From contig JAPOQU010000045.1 in NCBI GenBank assembly GCA_026710545.1, forward strand, positions 59,016-123,015: a stretch of 64,000 nucleotides of DNA, read 5' to 3'. Below the pieces are notes generated by a model. The model saw only the letters and a program-made list of their open reading frames with translations. It ran no database searches and was not told the origin of the DNA. This document shows, in pieces, positions 34,213 to 43,298 of the stretch. The stretch comes from Gammaproteobacteria bacterium. Its GTDB lineage: Bacteria; Pseudomonadota; Gammaproteobacteria; Eutrophobiales; Eutrophobiaceae. Every line of letters begins with the position of its first letter. Position 1 is the stretch's first letter. A program made the translations under genes and the position numbers.

Positions 34213-35159
34213 AAGTGAGCAAAGTGCACAGTTATCCAAATATTGGTGTGTTAAAAAAGATAATTTCGGGAAAACGGCTTAAGGCAGTTTCACCATTTTA
34301 TTCTGCTGCGTCGCTAGACAAAATTAATCCAAAAAAAATAAAAAACATGACCTTCATTACGCGGCTTCCGATTCAATATCAAATGCCACCTGCCTATATT
34401 GATAATGATCCTCAACCGCTTATGGATTTAATGGAAAAGATGGGTAGGCAATTGAAGGTATTTGCCCTTCCCAGTCTTCATGCAAAAATCTACATCAATG
34501 AGAATACTACATGGATAGGTAGCCCTAACTTCACGATCAATGGGTTTTCCGGGAAACAAGAATTACTTCTGGAATTTGATTCTGCAGAGAACTATTGGTT
34601 AAACGTGTTTAGAGAATATAGAGGTGATTCTGTAAGAGTAACGCCCGATGAATTAAAGAAACTTTTGCGCTGGACTACTCTTGGCCTGACAGTAACACGA
34701 GGGTCGCATTATGTAGTAGGAAAATCTTCAAAAGAGATAAAACAAACACCCTTGACATTTGAAGATTTCATTGTCTGGTTGTCCGAACCAGACCAACCTC
34801 ACCCGGATCTTCGAAAGCATATTCGCGGGCAAATACGCGGAAAAAACAATATGAGCGGTCACGTACCCCCAGCCTTCAACGGAACAATGGCTTTTTTACG
34901 ATTGAATAAGGAGTATATCCCAATTTTAGATATAGCTAACGACGGATCAATTCCTGGGAATGTGCTTGATGATCTCGCATCTTTCATAAAAAAATTTGGC
35001 GATCAGTACAGGGGGGTTAGAGATGGTTACTGGAGAAATTACCTTTCAAATAGATTAGGGGGAAAACAAGCCGGTGGTGGTGCCGGCGATGTGGTTGTAA
35101 AGAGATGTCTAACGCTAATTCCTGCTTTTCTTAAAGCACGACAACCCGATATAGAATGA
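34209..35159 (+). CDS. PLD-family nuclease-like protein (defence operon gene 3)
   Basis: This 316-residue protein has one HKD-type motif: H91-x-K93 in SLHAKIYINE and G104-S-x-N107 in WIGSPNFT. One motif per chain usually means dimerisation, as in the NucA/BfiI-type phosphodiesterases, so a DNA-cleaving role is plausible. The C-terminal half (TFEDFIVWLSEP onward) is unrecognised and may be a specificity or interaction domain. The gene is much AT-richer than the helicase and DUF4391 genes (one full 60-base line, 34321-34380, has 18 G/C), which points to a separate origin. It is coupled to DUF4391 by ATGA. Confidence 0.8.
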   Translation: MKVSKVHSYPNIGVLKKIISGKRLKAVSPFYSAASLDKINPKKIKNMTFITRLPIQYQMPPAYIDNDPQPLMDLMEKMGRQLKVFALPSLHAKIYINENTTWIGSPNFTINGFSGKQELLLEFDSAENYWLNVFREYRGDSVRVTPDELKKLLRWTTLGLTVTRGSHYVVGKSSKEIKQTPLTFEDFIVWLSEPDQPHPDLRKHIRGQIRGKNNMSGHVPPAFNGTMAFLRLNKEYIPILDIANDGSIPGNVLDDLASFIKKFGDQYRGVRDGYWRNYLSNRLGGKQAGGGAGDVVVKRCLTLIPAFLKARQPDIE

Positions 35160-35169
35160 GTAAATAAAT

Positions 35170-37083
35170 ATGAAAAAACTAAACATGCACACCCCCAGTA
35201 TTAGCCAAAAAAAAATCGATATCATTCATAAGTTTTTTCCGAATTGTGTCACCGAGGCGTATGAGGATAATTCTGGCAAGCTTTCGCAGGCTGTGGATTT
35301 TGATCAGCTCAAGCAAGAATTATGCGATCAAATTGTAGAAGGCCCTCAAGAGCGGTATCGGTTGGATTGGCCCGGAAAGCGTAGATCGGTGGCACTTGCT
35401 AACGCACCAATCATGAAGACTTTACGTCCTTGCGAGCAAGAGAGTCTAAACTTCGCTTCAACTCGGAATCTTTTCCTAGAAGGAGATAATTTTGAAACAC
35501 TCAAAATTATTGAGGATACCTTCTTGGGAGCAGTAAAAATGATTTACATTGATCCTCCATACAATACCGGAAGGAACCTGTTATACAAAAATAACTTCAG
35601 TGAAAGTTCCACCGATTTTCTTGAAAGATCAGGGCAAGTAGATGAGAGCAGCGGAAAGCTAGTTGCAAATGCTGAAACCAATGGGAGGTTTCACTCTGAT
35701 TGGCTGTCGATGATGTATCAGCGACTCAGGGTTGCGAAAAATATTCTTGCCAAAGATGGTGTATTAGTCTGTGCGATTGACGAGAATGAGTTTGGCGCAC
35801 TATCAGTTCTAATGAAGGAAATCTTTGGTGGCACCGCTTGGGAACATGCCTACGTGAGCGTGGTCCACAATCCTCGTGGTCAGCAGGGAGCGAACTTCTC
35901 CTATGTCAATGAATATCTTATTTTTGTCTATCCAAGCGGAACCAAGGCTATCGGAGACCGACGAATTCGGAATGAGGAAGTTAAGTGGTCTCAATTTAGA
36001 AATTGGGGTGGTGAATCTGAGAGAACAGATGCTAAAAACTGCTTCTATCCGGTTCTCGTCAAGAACGATAAAATTGTTGGGTTTGGAGATATCGTCCCCG
36101 ACGATTTTCATCCTAAGCAGACTGAATGGATAGGCGATCTGGCCTACGTTTATCCAATTGATAACTCAGGTGTTGAGAGAAAGTGGCGATATGCTCGTCA
36201 GAGTGTTGATGAAATTGCCACAATGTTGAGAGCAAAACGCTCAGGAGAAGGTTACCAGATTGAGATTGGCAAAACTTTTGGTCTTTATCGAAGCGTTTGG
36301 ACAGATCGGCGCTATGACTCAAATGAGTATGGCACTAAGCTTGTAAATGGTCTCATCAAGGGTTCCAGCTTTACATTCCCAAAAAGCCTTTGGGCGGTGT
36401 ATGATCCGATCGAAGCAGTCACGGGAAATGATAAGGATTCAATCGTACTGGATTTCTTCGCGGGTTCGGCTACCACCGCCCATGCAGTGATGCATTTGAA
36501 CGCTGACGATGGTGGAAACCGCCGATTCATTATGGTGCAGGTTCCAGAACAGATTGATTCCAGCCTTCCGGCATTCGAGCATGGTTTCACAACAATTGCT
36601 GAGATATCGAAGGAACGCATCCGCCGCGCCGGACAGCAAATCCTCAAAGGCGAATGCCATCCCGACTGGAACCGCGATGTAGGGTTCCGCGTCCTCAAGG
36701 TTGACACATCGAACATGAAGGACATCTATTACCGCCCGGACGATCTGGAACAATCCGACTTGCTTAACATGGCCGACAACGTGAAGGAGGACCGCACCGC
36801 CGAGGACCTGCTGTTCCAAGTCCTAGTTGATTGGGGCGTGGACCTGACGCTGCCCATCCGCCGCGAGACTGTGCAGGACAAGACCGTGTTTTTCGTGGAC
36901 GACAACGCCCTCGTTGCCTGTTTCGAGCGCGACGTAACCGAGGAGTTGGTAAAGGAACTGGCGAGCTACAAACCCCTGCGCGTCGTCTTCCGCGACAACG
37001 GCTTCGTCTCGGACGCGATGAAGATCAATGTCGAACAGATTTTCCGCCAACTATCGCCCACCACTGAGGTCAAGGCGCTCTGA
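35170..37083 (+). CDS. mod: Type III restriction-modification methyltransferase (Mod)
   Basis: This 637-residue protein is a beta-class N6-adenine methyltransferase. The catalytic motif DPPYNTG (residues 128-134) precedes the SAM-binding motif VLDFFAGSATT (about 427), and the long region between them should contain the target recognition domain. Type III Mod subunits set the sequence specificity for both methylation and the Res subunit encoded at 39175. The N-terminal three quarters is AT-rich like the PLD gene, but from about 36600 to the end the composition becomes GC-rich like the downstream genes, so the gene itself looks mosaic. The AlbA_2 gene starts three bases after its stop. Confidence 0.93.
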   Translation: MKKLNMHTPSISQKKIDIIHKFFPNCVTEAYEDNSGKLSQAVDFDQLKQELCDQIVEGPQERYRLDWPGKRRSVALANAPIMKTLRPCEQESLNFASTRNLFLEGDNFETLKIIEDTFLGAVKMIYIDPPYNTGRNLLYKNNFSESSTDFLERSGQVDESSGKLVANAETNGRFHSDWLSMMYQRLRVAKNILAKDGVLVCAIDENEFGALSVLMKEIFGGTAWEHAYVSVVHNPRGQQGANFSYVNEYLIFVYPSGTKAIGDRRIRNEEVKWSQFRNWGGESERTDAKNCFYPVLVKNDKIVGFGDIVPDDFHPKQTEWIGDLAYVYPIDNSGVERKWRYARQSVDEIATMLRAKRSGEGYQIEIGKTFGLYRSVWTDRRYDSNEYGTKLVNGLIKGSSFTFPKSLWAVYDPIEAVTGNDKDSIVLDFFAGSATTAHAVMHLNADDGGNRRFIMVQVPEQIDSSLPAFEHGFTTIAEISKERIRRAGQQILKGECHPDWNRDVGFRVLKVDTSNMKDIYYRPDDLEQSDLLNMADNVKEDRTAEDLLFQVLVDWGVDLTLPIRRETVQDKTVFFVDDNALVACFERDVTEELVKELASYKPLRVVFRDNGFVSDAMKINVEQIFRQLSPTTEVKAL

Positions 37084-37085
37084 TA

Positions 37086-38744
37086 ATGACGATGGATGAT
37101 GCAACCCTTTCCAACTTGCTTTACCGGTTGATCGACAACTGGGAAAATGAGGTTGTCGAGTTCAAACGTGGCGGGGAAGGCTTCTCTAGCGGAGAACTCG
37201 GCAAGTATGTGTGTGCGATGGCCAACGAGGCCAACCTCCGCGAACAAGCCAGGGCTTGGTTGGTCTTCGGCGTCGACGACAAAAGCCGTTCGGTGGTCGG
37301 CACCGGTTACAAGAAAAATATTGAACACCTGCAAGCTGACAAGATGCAGGTACGGGAGGGCACAGGCAGCGTTACGTTTCGCGAGATTCACGTTCTCGCT
37401 CATCCTGATGGCAGGGTGGTAATCTTCGAGATTCCTGCCGCCCCGCGAGGAATGCCGGTCGCTTGGAACGGGCACTACTACGGCAGGGCCGGCGAGAGCC
37501 TGATCGCCCTCGACCCGGGAAAGCTGGATGAAATCCGTTCCCAGACGCTCACGTTCGACTGGACGGCACAGATAGTTCCCGACGCTACTATGGCCGATCT
37601 GGATGAACTTGCTCTGAAGATGGTGAGGACACGATTCGCGGCGAAGCATCGTAACATCTCGCCCAAAGATGTAGATGGTTGGGATGACGCTTTTCTGCTG
37701 GACCGGGCCAGGATTACTCGAAATGGCAAGATCACGCGTGCTGCATTGCTATTGCTCGGCACGCGTGAAGCCGCCTGGTATCTCAATCCGCACCTTGCCG
37801 AGATCACATGGAAGCTGGAAGGAGAGCAACACGCTTACGAACATTTCAGCCCGCCGTTTCTCATGACCACATCGCAGGTCTATGACCGCATACGCAATGT
37901 GCAGTTGCGGTTGCTGCCGCCGCATGGATTGATAGCGCACCAAGTGGAGAAGTATGACCGGACTGTCGTTCTGGAAGCGCTTCACAATTGCATTGCGCAT
38001 CAGGACTACACCCAGCTGGCACGGATTATCGTGGTCGAGCATTCCGACAGGCTGGTTTTTGAAAGTATGGGCGGCTTCTTCGAGGAGCAACCGGAAGATT
38101 ACGTGCTCCGCGAGCATATGCCCCGCTATTATCGCAATCCGTTTCTGGTTCAGGCCATGGCCGAATTAAACATGATTGACCGTATGGGTTACGGTATCCT
38201 TGGCATCTACCGTCGTCAACGCGAACGATTCTTTCCGTTGCCGGATTACGACCTAGATAAGCCGGACCGTGTGCGGCTGACGATACATGGCCGCGTGGTG
38301 GACCTCGCTTATAGCCACCTTCTCATGCAAAAGACCGGCTTGCCGCTTGCCGAGGTGCTGGCGCTGGACCGGGTGCAAAAGAGGCAACCCATCCCTGACG
38401 ATATGGTCCGTCGGCTTCGGCGCAAGCGTTTCATTGAAGGGCGGAAGCCCAATATTCATGTGTCCGCCAAGATCGCCGCGGCCACAGCAACCAAGCCCGA
38501 TTACATTCGCACTCGCGCCCAGGACGATGAACACTACGCAAGGCTGATTATCGATTATCTGACAACATTCGGGCAGGCTGATCGCTCAGAACTTGACAAG
38601 CTCCTGACCGACAAACTCAGTGATTCCATCTCTACTGACCAGAAGAGGAGAAAAATCAGCAACCTCTTGACAAAGATGAAACGGCGCGGGGTTATTCTTA
38701 ACACAGGCTCGCGAAAAGATCCCGTGTGGAAGATTGCAAAATGA
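37086..38744 (+). CDS. AlbA_2 (Schlafen-like) and ATPase-domain protein (defence operon gene 5)
   Basis: The 552-residue protein starts with an AlbA_2/Schlafen-type domain (NEVVEFKRGG with E25-F-K27, then LVFGVDDKSRSVVGTGY). The middle resembles the GHKL-type ATP-binding domain of this family (ALHNCIAHQDY, then RMGYGILGIYRRQRERF). The C-terminal winged-helix region (GQADRSELDKLLTDKL, RRGVILNTGS) is of the DNA-binding type. Such proteins are annotated as transcriptional regulators or Schlafen-like ATPases and often occur in defence loci. Here it lies between mod and res and may be a regulator or an extra effector. ATG at 37086 or 37092. Confidence 0.83.
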   Translation: MTMDDATLSNLLYRLIDNWENEVVEFKRGGEGFSSGELGKYVCAMANEANLREQARAWLVFGVDDKSRSVVGTGYKKNIEHLQADKMQVREGTGSVTFREIHVLAHPDGRVVIFEIPAAPRGMPVAWNGHYYGRAGESLIALDPGKLDEIRSQTLTFDWTAQIVPDATMADLDELALKMVRTRFAAKHRNISPKDVDGWDDAFLLDRARITRNGKITRAALLLLGTREAAWYLNPHLAEITWKLEGEQHAYEHFSPPFLMTTSQVYDRIRNVQLRLLPPHGLIAHQVEKYDRTVVLEALHNCIAHQDYTQLARIIVVEHSDRLVFESMGGFFEEQPEDYVLREHMPRYYRNPFLVQAMAELNMIDRMGYGILGIYRRQRERFFPLPDYDLDKPDRVRLTIHGRVVDLAYSHLLMQKTGLPLAEVLALDRVQKRQPIPDDMVRRLRRKRFIEGRKPNIHVSAKIAAATATKPDYIRTRAQDDEHYARLIIDYLTTFGQADRSELDKLLTDKLSDSISTDQKRRKISNLLTKMKRRGVILNTGSRKDPVWKIAK

Positions 38745-39174
38745 AATCCAACTCGATTTTATCGGAAACGTCAATGAAAACAATCGCTTATTCTTTTCTG
38801 CAGCGTGTTGCCAAAATACTGCTGAAAAGTAATCTTTGCAGAATAAATCTCTGCCCACTAATAATGCAATATACAATAACAACAAACACTTACGCTTTTC
38901 TGCAATGTGTCGCAAAAATGTCTTTGCAGAAAAGACACATAATAATTTGACAAAGTGGCAGCGACCGGGCGTCTCGTTGGACTCTTGCAGAGAAAAAAAG
39001 CTGGTTTGCAGAGAAACCGCAGAGAAAAAACGGTTGCTGATTTCCAGGAAAACCTTGATAGCTCTTTGATACATAACTGATTATAGAGATAACGGAGGTC
39101 CGATTGGTTGAGGATTCTTGCAGATTAATTAAAGAATCGTTGCAGAAAACAACGTAGCGAATTTGCGGAAAAAC
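38745..39174. repeat. Cluster of about ten TTGCAGARAA-like repeats before res
   Basis: This 430-base AT-rich gap has no gene on the forward strand but holds about ten copies of a short motif close to TTGCAGARAA. Copies are near 38796 (inverted), 38835, 38895 (inverted), 38922, 38984, 39005, 39018, 39118, 39140 and 39162. The copies at 38895-38905 and 38924-38934 form an 11-base inverted repeat (CTTTTCTGCAA / TTGCAGAAAAG). The last copy is TTTGCGGAAAAAC, directly before the res start codon. Spacing is irregular, so it is not a CRISPR array. Confidence 0.7.
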
Positions 39175-42100
39175 ATGAAACTGAAATTCAAGGTCCAGTC
39201 CTACCAGACTAACGCTGTCAACGACGTGGTGGAATGCTTTACCGGTCAGCCTAAGACCTCGGGCCTGAGCTATCGCATCGACCCCGGACGCGAAGCGCAG
39301 GCCAGAGCTTTTGACGAGGGTTTCAGGAACGCCGATCTGGCGCTGAGCGATGGCCACATCCTGGAGAACATCCAGCAGATACAACGTCGCCAGAACCTGC
39401 CTGTCTCGCGGTCGCTGACAAACTTCACGACCTTTGACAACAAAGGCGCCCGCGTTCCCGCGAAGGCGGCCTATAACAAAGCCGCGCTGGCTGCGACCAA
39501 CATCCACCTTGATGTCGAAATGGAGACCGGCACCGGCAAGACCTATTGCTATATCAAGACCATTTTCGAGATGAACCAGCGCTTTGGTTGGTCGAAGTTC
39601 ATCATTATGACGCCATCCATTGCCATCCGCGAAGGGGTGTACAAGTCGCTCAAAATCACCGCGGAGCACTTCACCGAAACCTACCACAAAAAAGCGCGCT
39701 TTTTCATCTACAATTCAAAGCGCTTGCATGAACTGGAGAGCTTTTCCTCAGACTCCGGAATCAACGTGATGGTGATCAACATCCAGGCGTTCAATGCGCG
39801 CGGGGCTGACAATCGGCGCATCTATGAGGAATTGGATGACTTCCAGTCGCGCAAACCCATCGACGTGATCGCCTCGAACCGGCCGATCCTGATTCTGGAC
39901 GAGCCCCAGAAGATGGAAGGCAGGGCCACAATGGATGCGCTGCCGAAGTTCAAGCCGCTTTTTATTCTACGTTACTCGGCCACCCATCGTACACAACACA
40001 ACCGGGTACATCGGCTCGATGCGCTGGACGCCTATAGTCAGAAGCTGGTGAAGAAGATCGCCGTGCAGGGTATCCACACCCGGGGACTGGCCGGAACCAA
40101 TGCCTACCTTTATCTGGAAGGTATCGACATCTCGAAGCAGGCCCCCATCGCCAGAATTGAGATGGAGGTGAAACTAGTGTCCGGCGAGATCAGGAGGAAA
40201 GTACAACGACTGGAGTTCCGTGACGACTTGTTCGTCAGGTCCGGCGAGTTGGACCAGTATCACGGCTTTACGATAAGCCAGATCGACGCGCGCAACGACA
40301 CGGTCGAGTTCTCAAACGGTGCTGTGCTAAAAGCCGGTGAGGCTAATGGTGACGTTACCGAACGCGACATCCGTCGCATCCAGATCCGCGAGACAATCAG
40401 GGCGCATCTTGATAGAGAGAAGCAGTTATTCGCTCAGAAGATCAAGACGCTGTCGCTATTCTTCATCGATGCGGTGGTGAAGTATCGCGACTACGGCCGG
40501 GAAGACGCAAAGGGCGAGTATGCCCGGATCTTCGAGGAAGAATACGAATCGCTGAAGGCCGAGTACCTGTCAGAGTTAGCAATCGATAACGAGGCATACC
40601 GGAAATACCTATCAGGGATCGAGGTTGCCAAGACCCACAACGGGTATTTTTCCATCGACAAAAAGACCGGGAGGGATATTGACGGAGCAATAGGACAAGA
40701 AAAGGACACCGAGACCGGGCATAAAGTTTCCGTGTCCAAGGATGTAGACGCCTATGACCTGATTCTGAAAGATAAGGAACGTTTGCTGTCCTTTGCCGAA
40801 CCGACGCGGTTCATTTTCTCTCACTCGGCGCTACGCGAGGGGTGGGATAACCCGAATGTCTTTGTCATCTGCATGCTGAAACACAGCGACAATACCATTT
40901 CGCGCCGGCAGGAGGTCGGGCGCGGGCTGCGACTAAGCGTCAACCAGCATGGCGACCGCGTGGATAACCCCGCGCTTGTGCATGACACCAACGTGCTAAC
41001 TGTAGTAACAAGCGAAAGCTACACCGACTTTGTGGCGGGTTTGCAGGCGGAGATTGTGGAAACCCTTTCTGCGCGTCCGCGTCGGGCCACCACGGACTAT
41101 TTCATGGGCAAGATGATGGCTACGGAGCAAGGCCAGGCTGAGGTGACTGAGGTGATGGCGAGGCGGATTTACCGCTATCTGGTCCAGAACGACTATAGCG
41201 ACGACTTCGACCAGATTACCGAAACCTACCATGAGGCCAAAGAGGCCGGAACGCTGGCAGAGTTGCCCGACGACCTGAAGCCATATGCCGAGCAGGTTTT
41301 ACAGCTTATCGACAGCGTGTTCAGTGAAGCCCAGCTCCCGAAGATTGAGGATAGCCGCAAGCCCAAGACCAACCCGCTGAATGCGAACTTCGAGAAAAAG
41401 GAGTTCAAGGAACTCTGGGCGCGGATAAACCGGAAGGCGGTGTACAAGGTAGAATTTGATTCGGCGGAGCTGATTGGAAAGTGCGTGAGGGCATTGGACG
41501 ACCAACTGCACGTCACCCCGTTGCAATACACTGTTCAGGCCGGCTTGCAGAAGGACGACTTGACCGACCAACAACTTCGCGCCGGCGCCGGCTTTGAGAC
41601 CAAGGAGACGACAACCGAGTATGGCGACTCGATCCACTCGCTGGTGAAATACGATCTCATCGGAAAACTGGCCGAAGACTCTCAACTGACGCGAAAAACG
41701 ATTGCGACCCTCCTGCGCCAGATCCAGCCTGCGGTTTTCGTACAATTCAGGCAGAACCCCGAGCACTTCATTGCCGAAGCCTTGCGCCTCGTTGCCGAAC
41801 AAAAAGCCGCGATGATCATTGAACGTCTGACCTACGATGAGATTGACCAGCGACACGACATTAAAATCTTTACCGACAATCAGACCAGGCAGGATTTCTC
41901 GCGCGCTACAGAGAAACTCAAGAAGCATATCTATGACTACGCGATCACAGACTCCAAGGTCGAAGGGAATTTCGTTAAGGAGCTTGACACGAGCAGCGAG
42001 ATTGTTGTTTACGCCAAGCTACCGCGCGGCTTCCTGATCCCGACCCCCGTCGGGGACTATAACCCTGATTGGGCGATATCCTTCCGGGCGGGGAGCGTCA

Positions 42101-42297
42101 GGCACATCTACTTCGTGGCCGAAACGAAGGGTACGATGTCCTCAATGAAATTGAGACAAATCGAAACGACAAAGATCGAGTGCGCGCAAAAATTCTTTGA
42201 CGAGATCAGCGAGTGCATCACTGAAGATCGCGTCAAGTATGACGTAGTCACAGACTATGGCAAGCTGATGGATATCGTTGGAGCCGTTGCATCCTGA
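39175..42297 (+). CDS. res: Type III restriction enzyme subunit Res
   Basis: The 1040-residue protein is a type III Res motor-nuclease. Walker A is [11 protein letters not shown] (about 117-126), and the DEAD-like box is [12 protein letters not shown] (about 239). The late helicase motifs are [14 protein letters not shown] and [11 protein letters not shown]. Near the C-terminus, N963-P-D965 and E983-T-K985 form the PD-(D/E)XK endonuclease site. It should cut DNA when the Mod-specified site is unmethylated on converging sites. ATG 39175 was chosen; a TTG four codons upstream is possible. It is separated from mod by the AlbA_2 gene and a repeat-rich gap, unlike the adjacent mod-res of classical systems. 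Confidence 0.93.
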   Translation: MKLKFKVQSYQTNAVNDVVECFTGQPKTSGLSYRIDPGREAQARAFDEGFRNADLALSDGHILENIQQIQRRQNLPVSRSLTNFTTFDNKGARVPAKAAYNKAALAATNIHLDVEMETGTGKTYCYIKTIFEMNQRFGWSKFIIMTPSIAIREGVYKSLKITAEHFTETYHKKARFFIYNSKRLHELESFSSDSGINVMVINIQAFNARGADNRRIYEELDDFQSRKPIDVIASNRPILILDEPQKMEGRATMDALPKFKPLFILRYSATHRTQHNRVHRLDALDAYSQKLVKKIAVQGIHTRGLAGTNAYLYLEGIDISKQAPIARIEMEVKLVSGEIRRKVQRLEFRDDLFVRSGELDQYHGFTISQIDARNDTVEFSNGAVLKAGEANGDVTERDIRRIQIRETIRAHLDREKQLFAQKIKTLSLFFIDAVVKYRDYGREDAKGEYARIFEEEYESLKAEYLSELAIDNEAYRKYLSGIEVAKTHNGYFSIDKKTGRDIDGAIGQEKDTETGHKVSVSKDVDAYDLILKDKERLLSFAEPTRFIFSHSALREGWDNPNVFVICMLKHSDNTISRRQEVGRGLRLSVNQHGDRVDNPALVHDTNVLTVVTSESYTDFVAGLQAEIVETLSARPRRATTDYFMGKMMATEQGQAEVTEVMARRIYRYLVQNDYSDDFDQITETYHEAKEAGTLAELPDDLKPYAEQVLQLIDSVFSEAQLPKIEDSRKPKTNPLNANFEKKEFKELWARINRKAVYKVEFDSAELIGKCVRALDDQLHVTPLQYTVQAGLQKDDLTDQQLRAGAGFETKETTTEYGDSIHSLVKYDLIGKLAEDSQLTRKTIATLLRQIQPAVFVQFRQNPEHFIAEALRLVAEQKAAMIIERLTYDEIDQRHDIKIFTDNQTRQDFSRATEKLKKHIYDYAITDSKVEGNFVKELDTSSEIVVYAKLPRGFLIPTPVGDYNPDWAISFRAGSVRHIYFVAETKGTMSSMKLRQIETTKIECAQKFFDEISECITEDRVKYDVVTDYGKLMDIVGAVAS

Positions 42298-43003
42298 GTG
42301 AGACCAGGCAAGGTTCCCTGATATTATCGACCACCGCCTCACGTCATCCCCATCCGCGCCCTGGCCAAGGTATTCAGACACATCTAAGCTTGGATGTATG
42401 CGATGATGCATAATTAAGGAACTTATGTAGCAAAATCAGCAACCAAGCTGAATTATTATGGTCGGGACGCAGAATCCCCTCCGGCCCAGTCGCCATTAAC
42501 GGCGTCCGGGACTGGCGCAACCGTACGTGGAGATAGCGATGCTGTCTATCTACACAATAGCGTCTCCCAGGGTGGAATTGAATAGGTGCATAACGTCCTT
42601 TATATTACTTATATTATCATCTCGAACACTTTGTCGTTCTGGTTCAATCAAGGCCGCTCCTACGATTGAATACCACAAACATTTTTTCCGGTCATGCAAC
42701 GCGTCGTGCCTTAGTCCAACAGATATCCGGAATACCCGGGGCGGTTCAGATTATAGAGGATAGGTCAATTGATCTCACTGGGAGTTCTGGTGGACCCAAA
42801 AACTAATTCTGAAATACGGCCAATGCAGCAAGGCTTATAAAGCAAGGGCCGCTCCAAAGAAGCAGCCCTTGAGCCGACAGCACGCTGACGGCGGGTAACT
42901 GCGCGTATCCTAACACCAGGTCAATGTACTCGCAAACATAATCGAGATTTAAGCCCACAACACTCCCTTTGCTATACTGTCCGGAAAGCGATCAATTTTA
43001 CCG
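42298..43003. other. Gene-free boundary interval after the defence operon
   Basis: Apart from the direct-repeat copy at 42785-42834, no gene, tRNA or clear terminator is seen in these 706 bases. The composition changes gradually toward the core genes on the right. It probably contains the right boundary of the acquired segment. Confidence 0.5.
42785..42834. repeat. Right copy of imperfect direct repeat flanking the defence operon
   Basis: It matches 29632-29681 in the same orientation, with the core ATTCTGAAATACGGCC at 42806-42821. The copies are diverged, so if they are attachment or recombination traces they are old. Confidence 0.45.
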
Positions 43004-43294
43004 ATGAAACATCTAGTCGTAATCCTGTTACTCATTCCTGCCGGCTGTAATACCGGGTACCTGAAAGAATCAACCCCTTATCAGACACCGGCAAGCCCGG
43101 AAATCGTCCAGGTCTGCGACGGCAGCGGATGTGAATCCGTATACATCCACCAGCTTACCGGCACAACCACACAGATATGCTATGTCCGGAGCGGGTCTTG
43201 TGATGTCGTGAATTCCTTTACGCACGGAACCACACAAACCACCCAGATATGTTCACTCAATGACGGAAAATGCAAAACCCTGATCAGGCACTGA
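43004..43294 (+). CDS. Small lipoprotein of unknown function
   Basis: This 96-residue protein starts with a lipoprotein signal, MKHLVVILLLIPAGC, where C15 would be lipidated. The mature part has three similar Cys-containing segments, each near a T-T-Q-I/V-C pattern (IVQVCDGSGCESV, TTTQICYVRSGSCDV, TTQTTQICSLNDGKCKT), so it is an internal triplication with six cysteines that could form three disulfides. I do not recognise a family. The stop is four bases before the IorB-like gene, so the two are co-transcribed. Confidence 0.7.
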   Translation: MKHLVVILLLIPAGCNTGYLKESTPYQTPASPEIVQVCDGSGCESVYIHQLTGTTTQICYVRSGSCDVVNSFTHGTTQTTQICSLNDGKCKTLIRH

Positions 43295-43298
43295 TGCC

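Noticed and set aside
38586..39074. A 162-codon minus-strand frame across the AlbA_2 gene end and the repeat-rich gap
   Set aside because: Its recurring Phe-Ser-Ala segments are simply the translated TTGCAGARAA repeats, and it overlaps the real gene.
38796..39174. CRISPR array
   Set aside because: Motif copies are about 10 bases, in both orientations and irregularly spaced, with no uniform spacers or cas genes.
30194..42297. BREX or DISARM locus
   Set aside because: No PglZ, BrxC or Lon-like gene and no DrmA/B/C set is present; Mod and Res are of type III form.
42527..42763. A 78-codon plus-strand frame in the gap after res
   Set aside because: No ribosome site, no motifs and a scattered composition; I could not support it.
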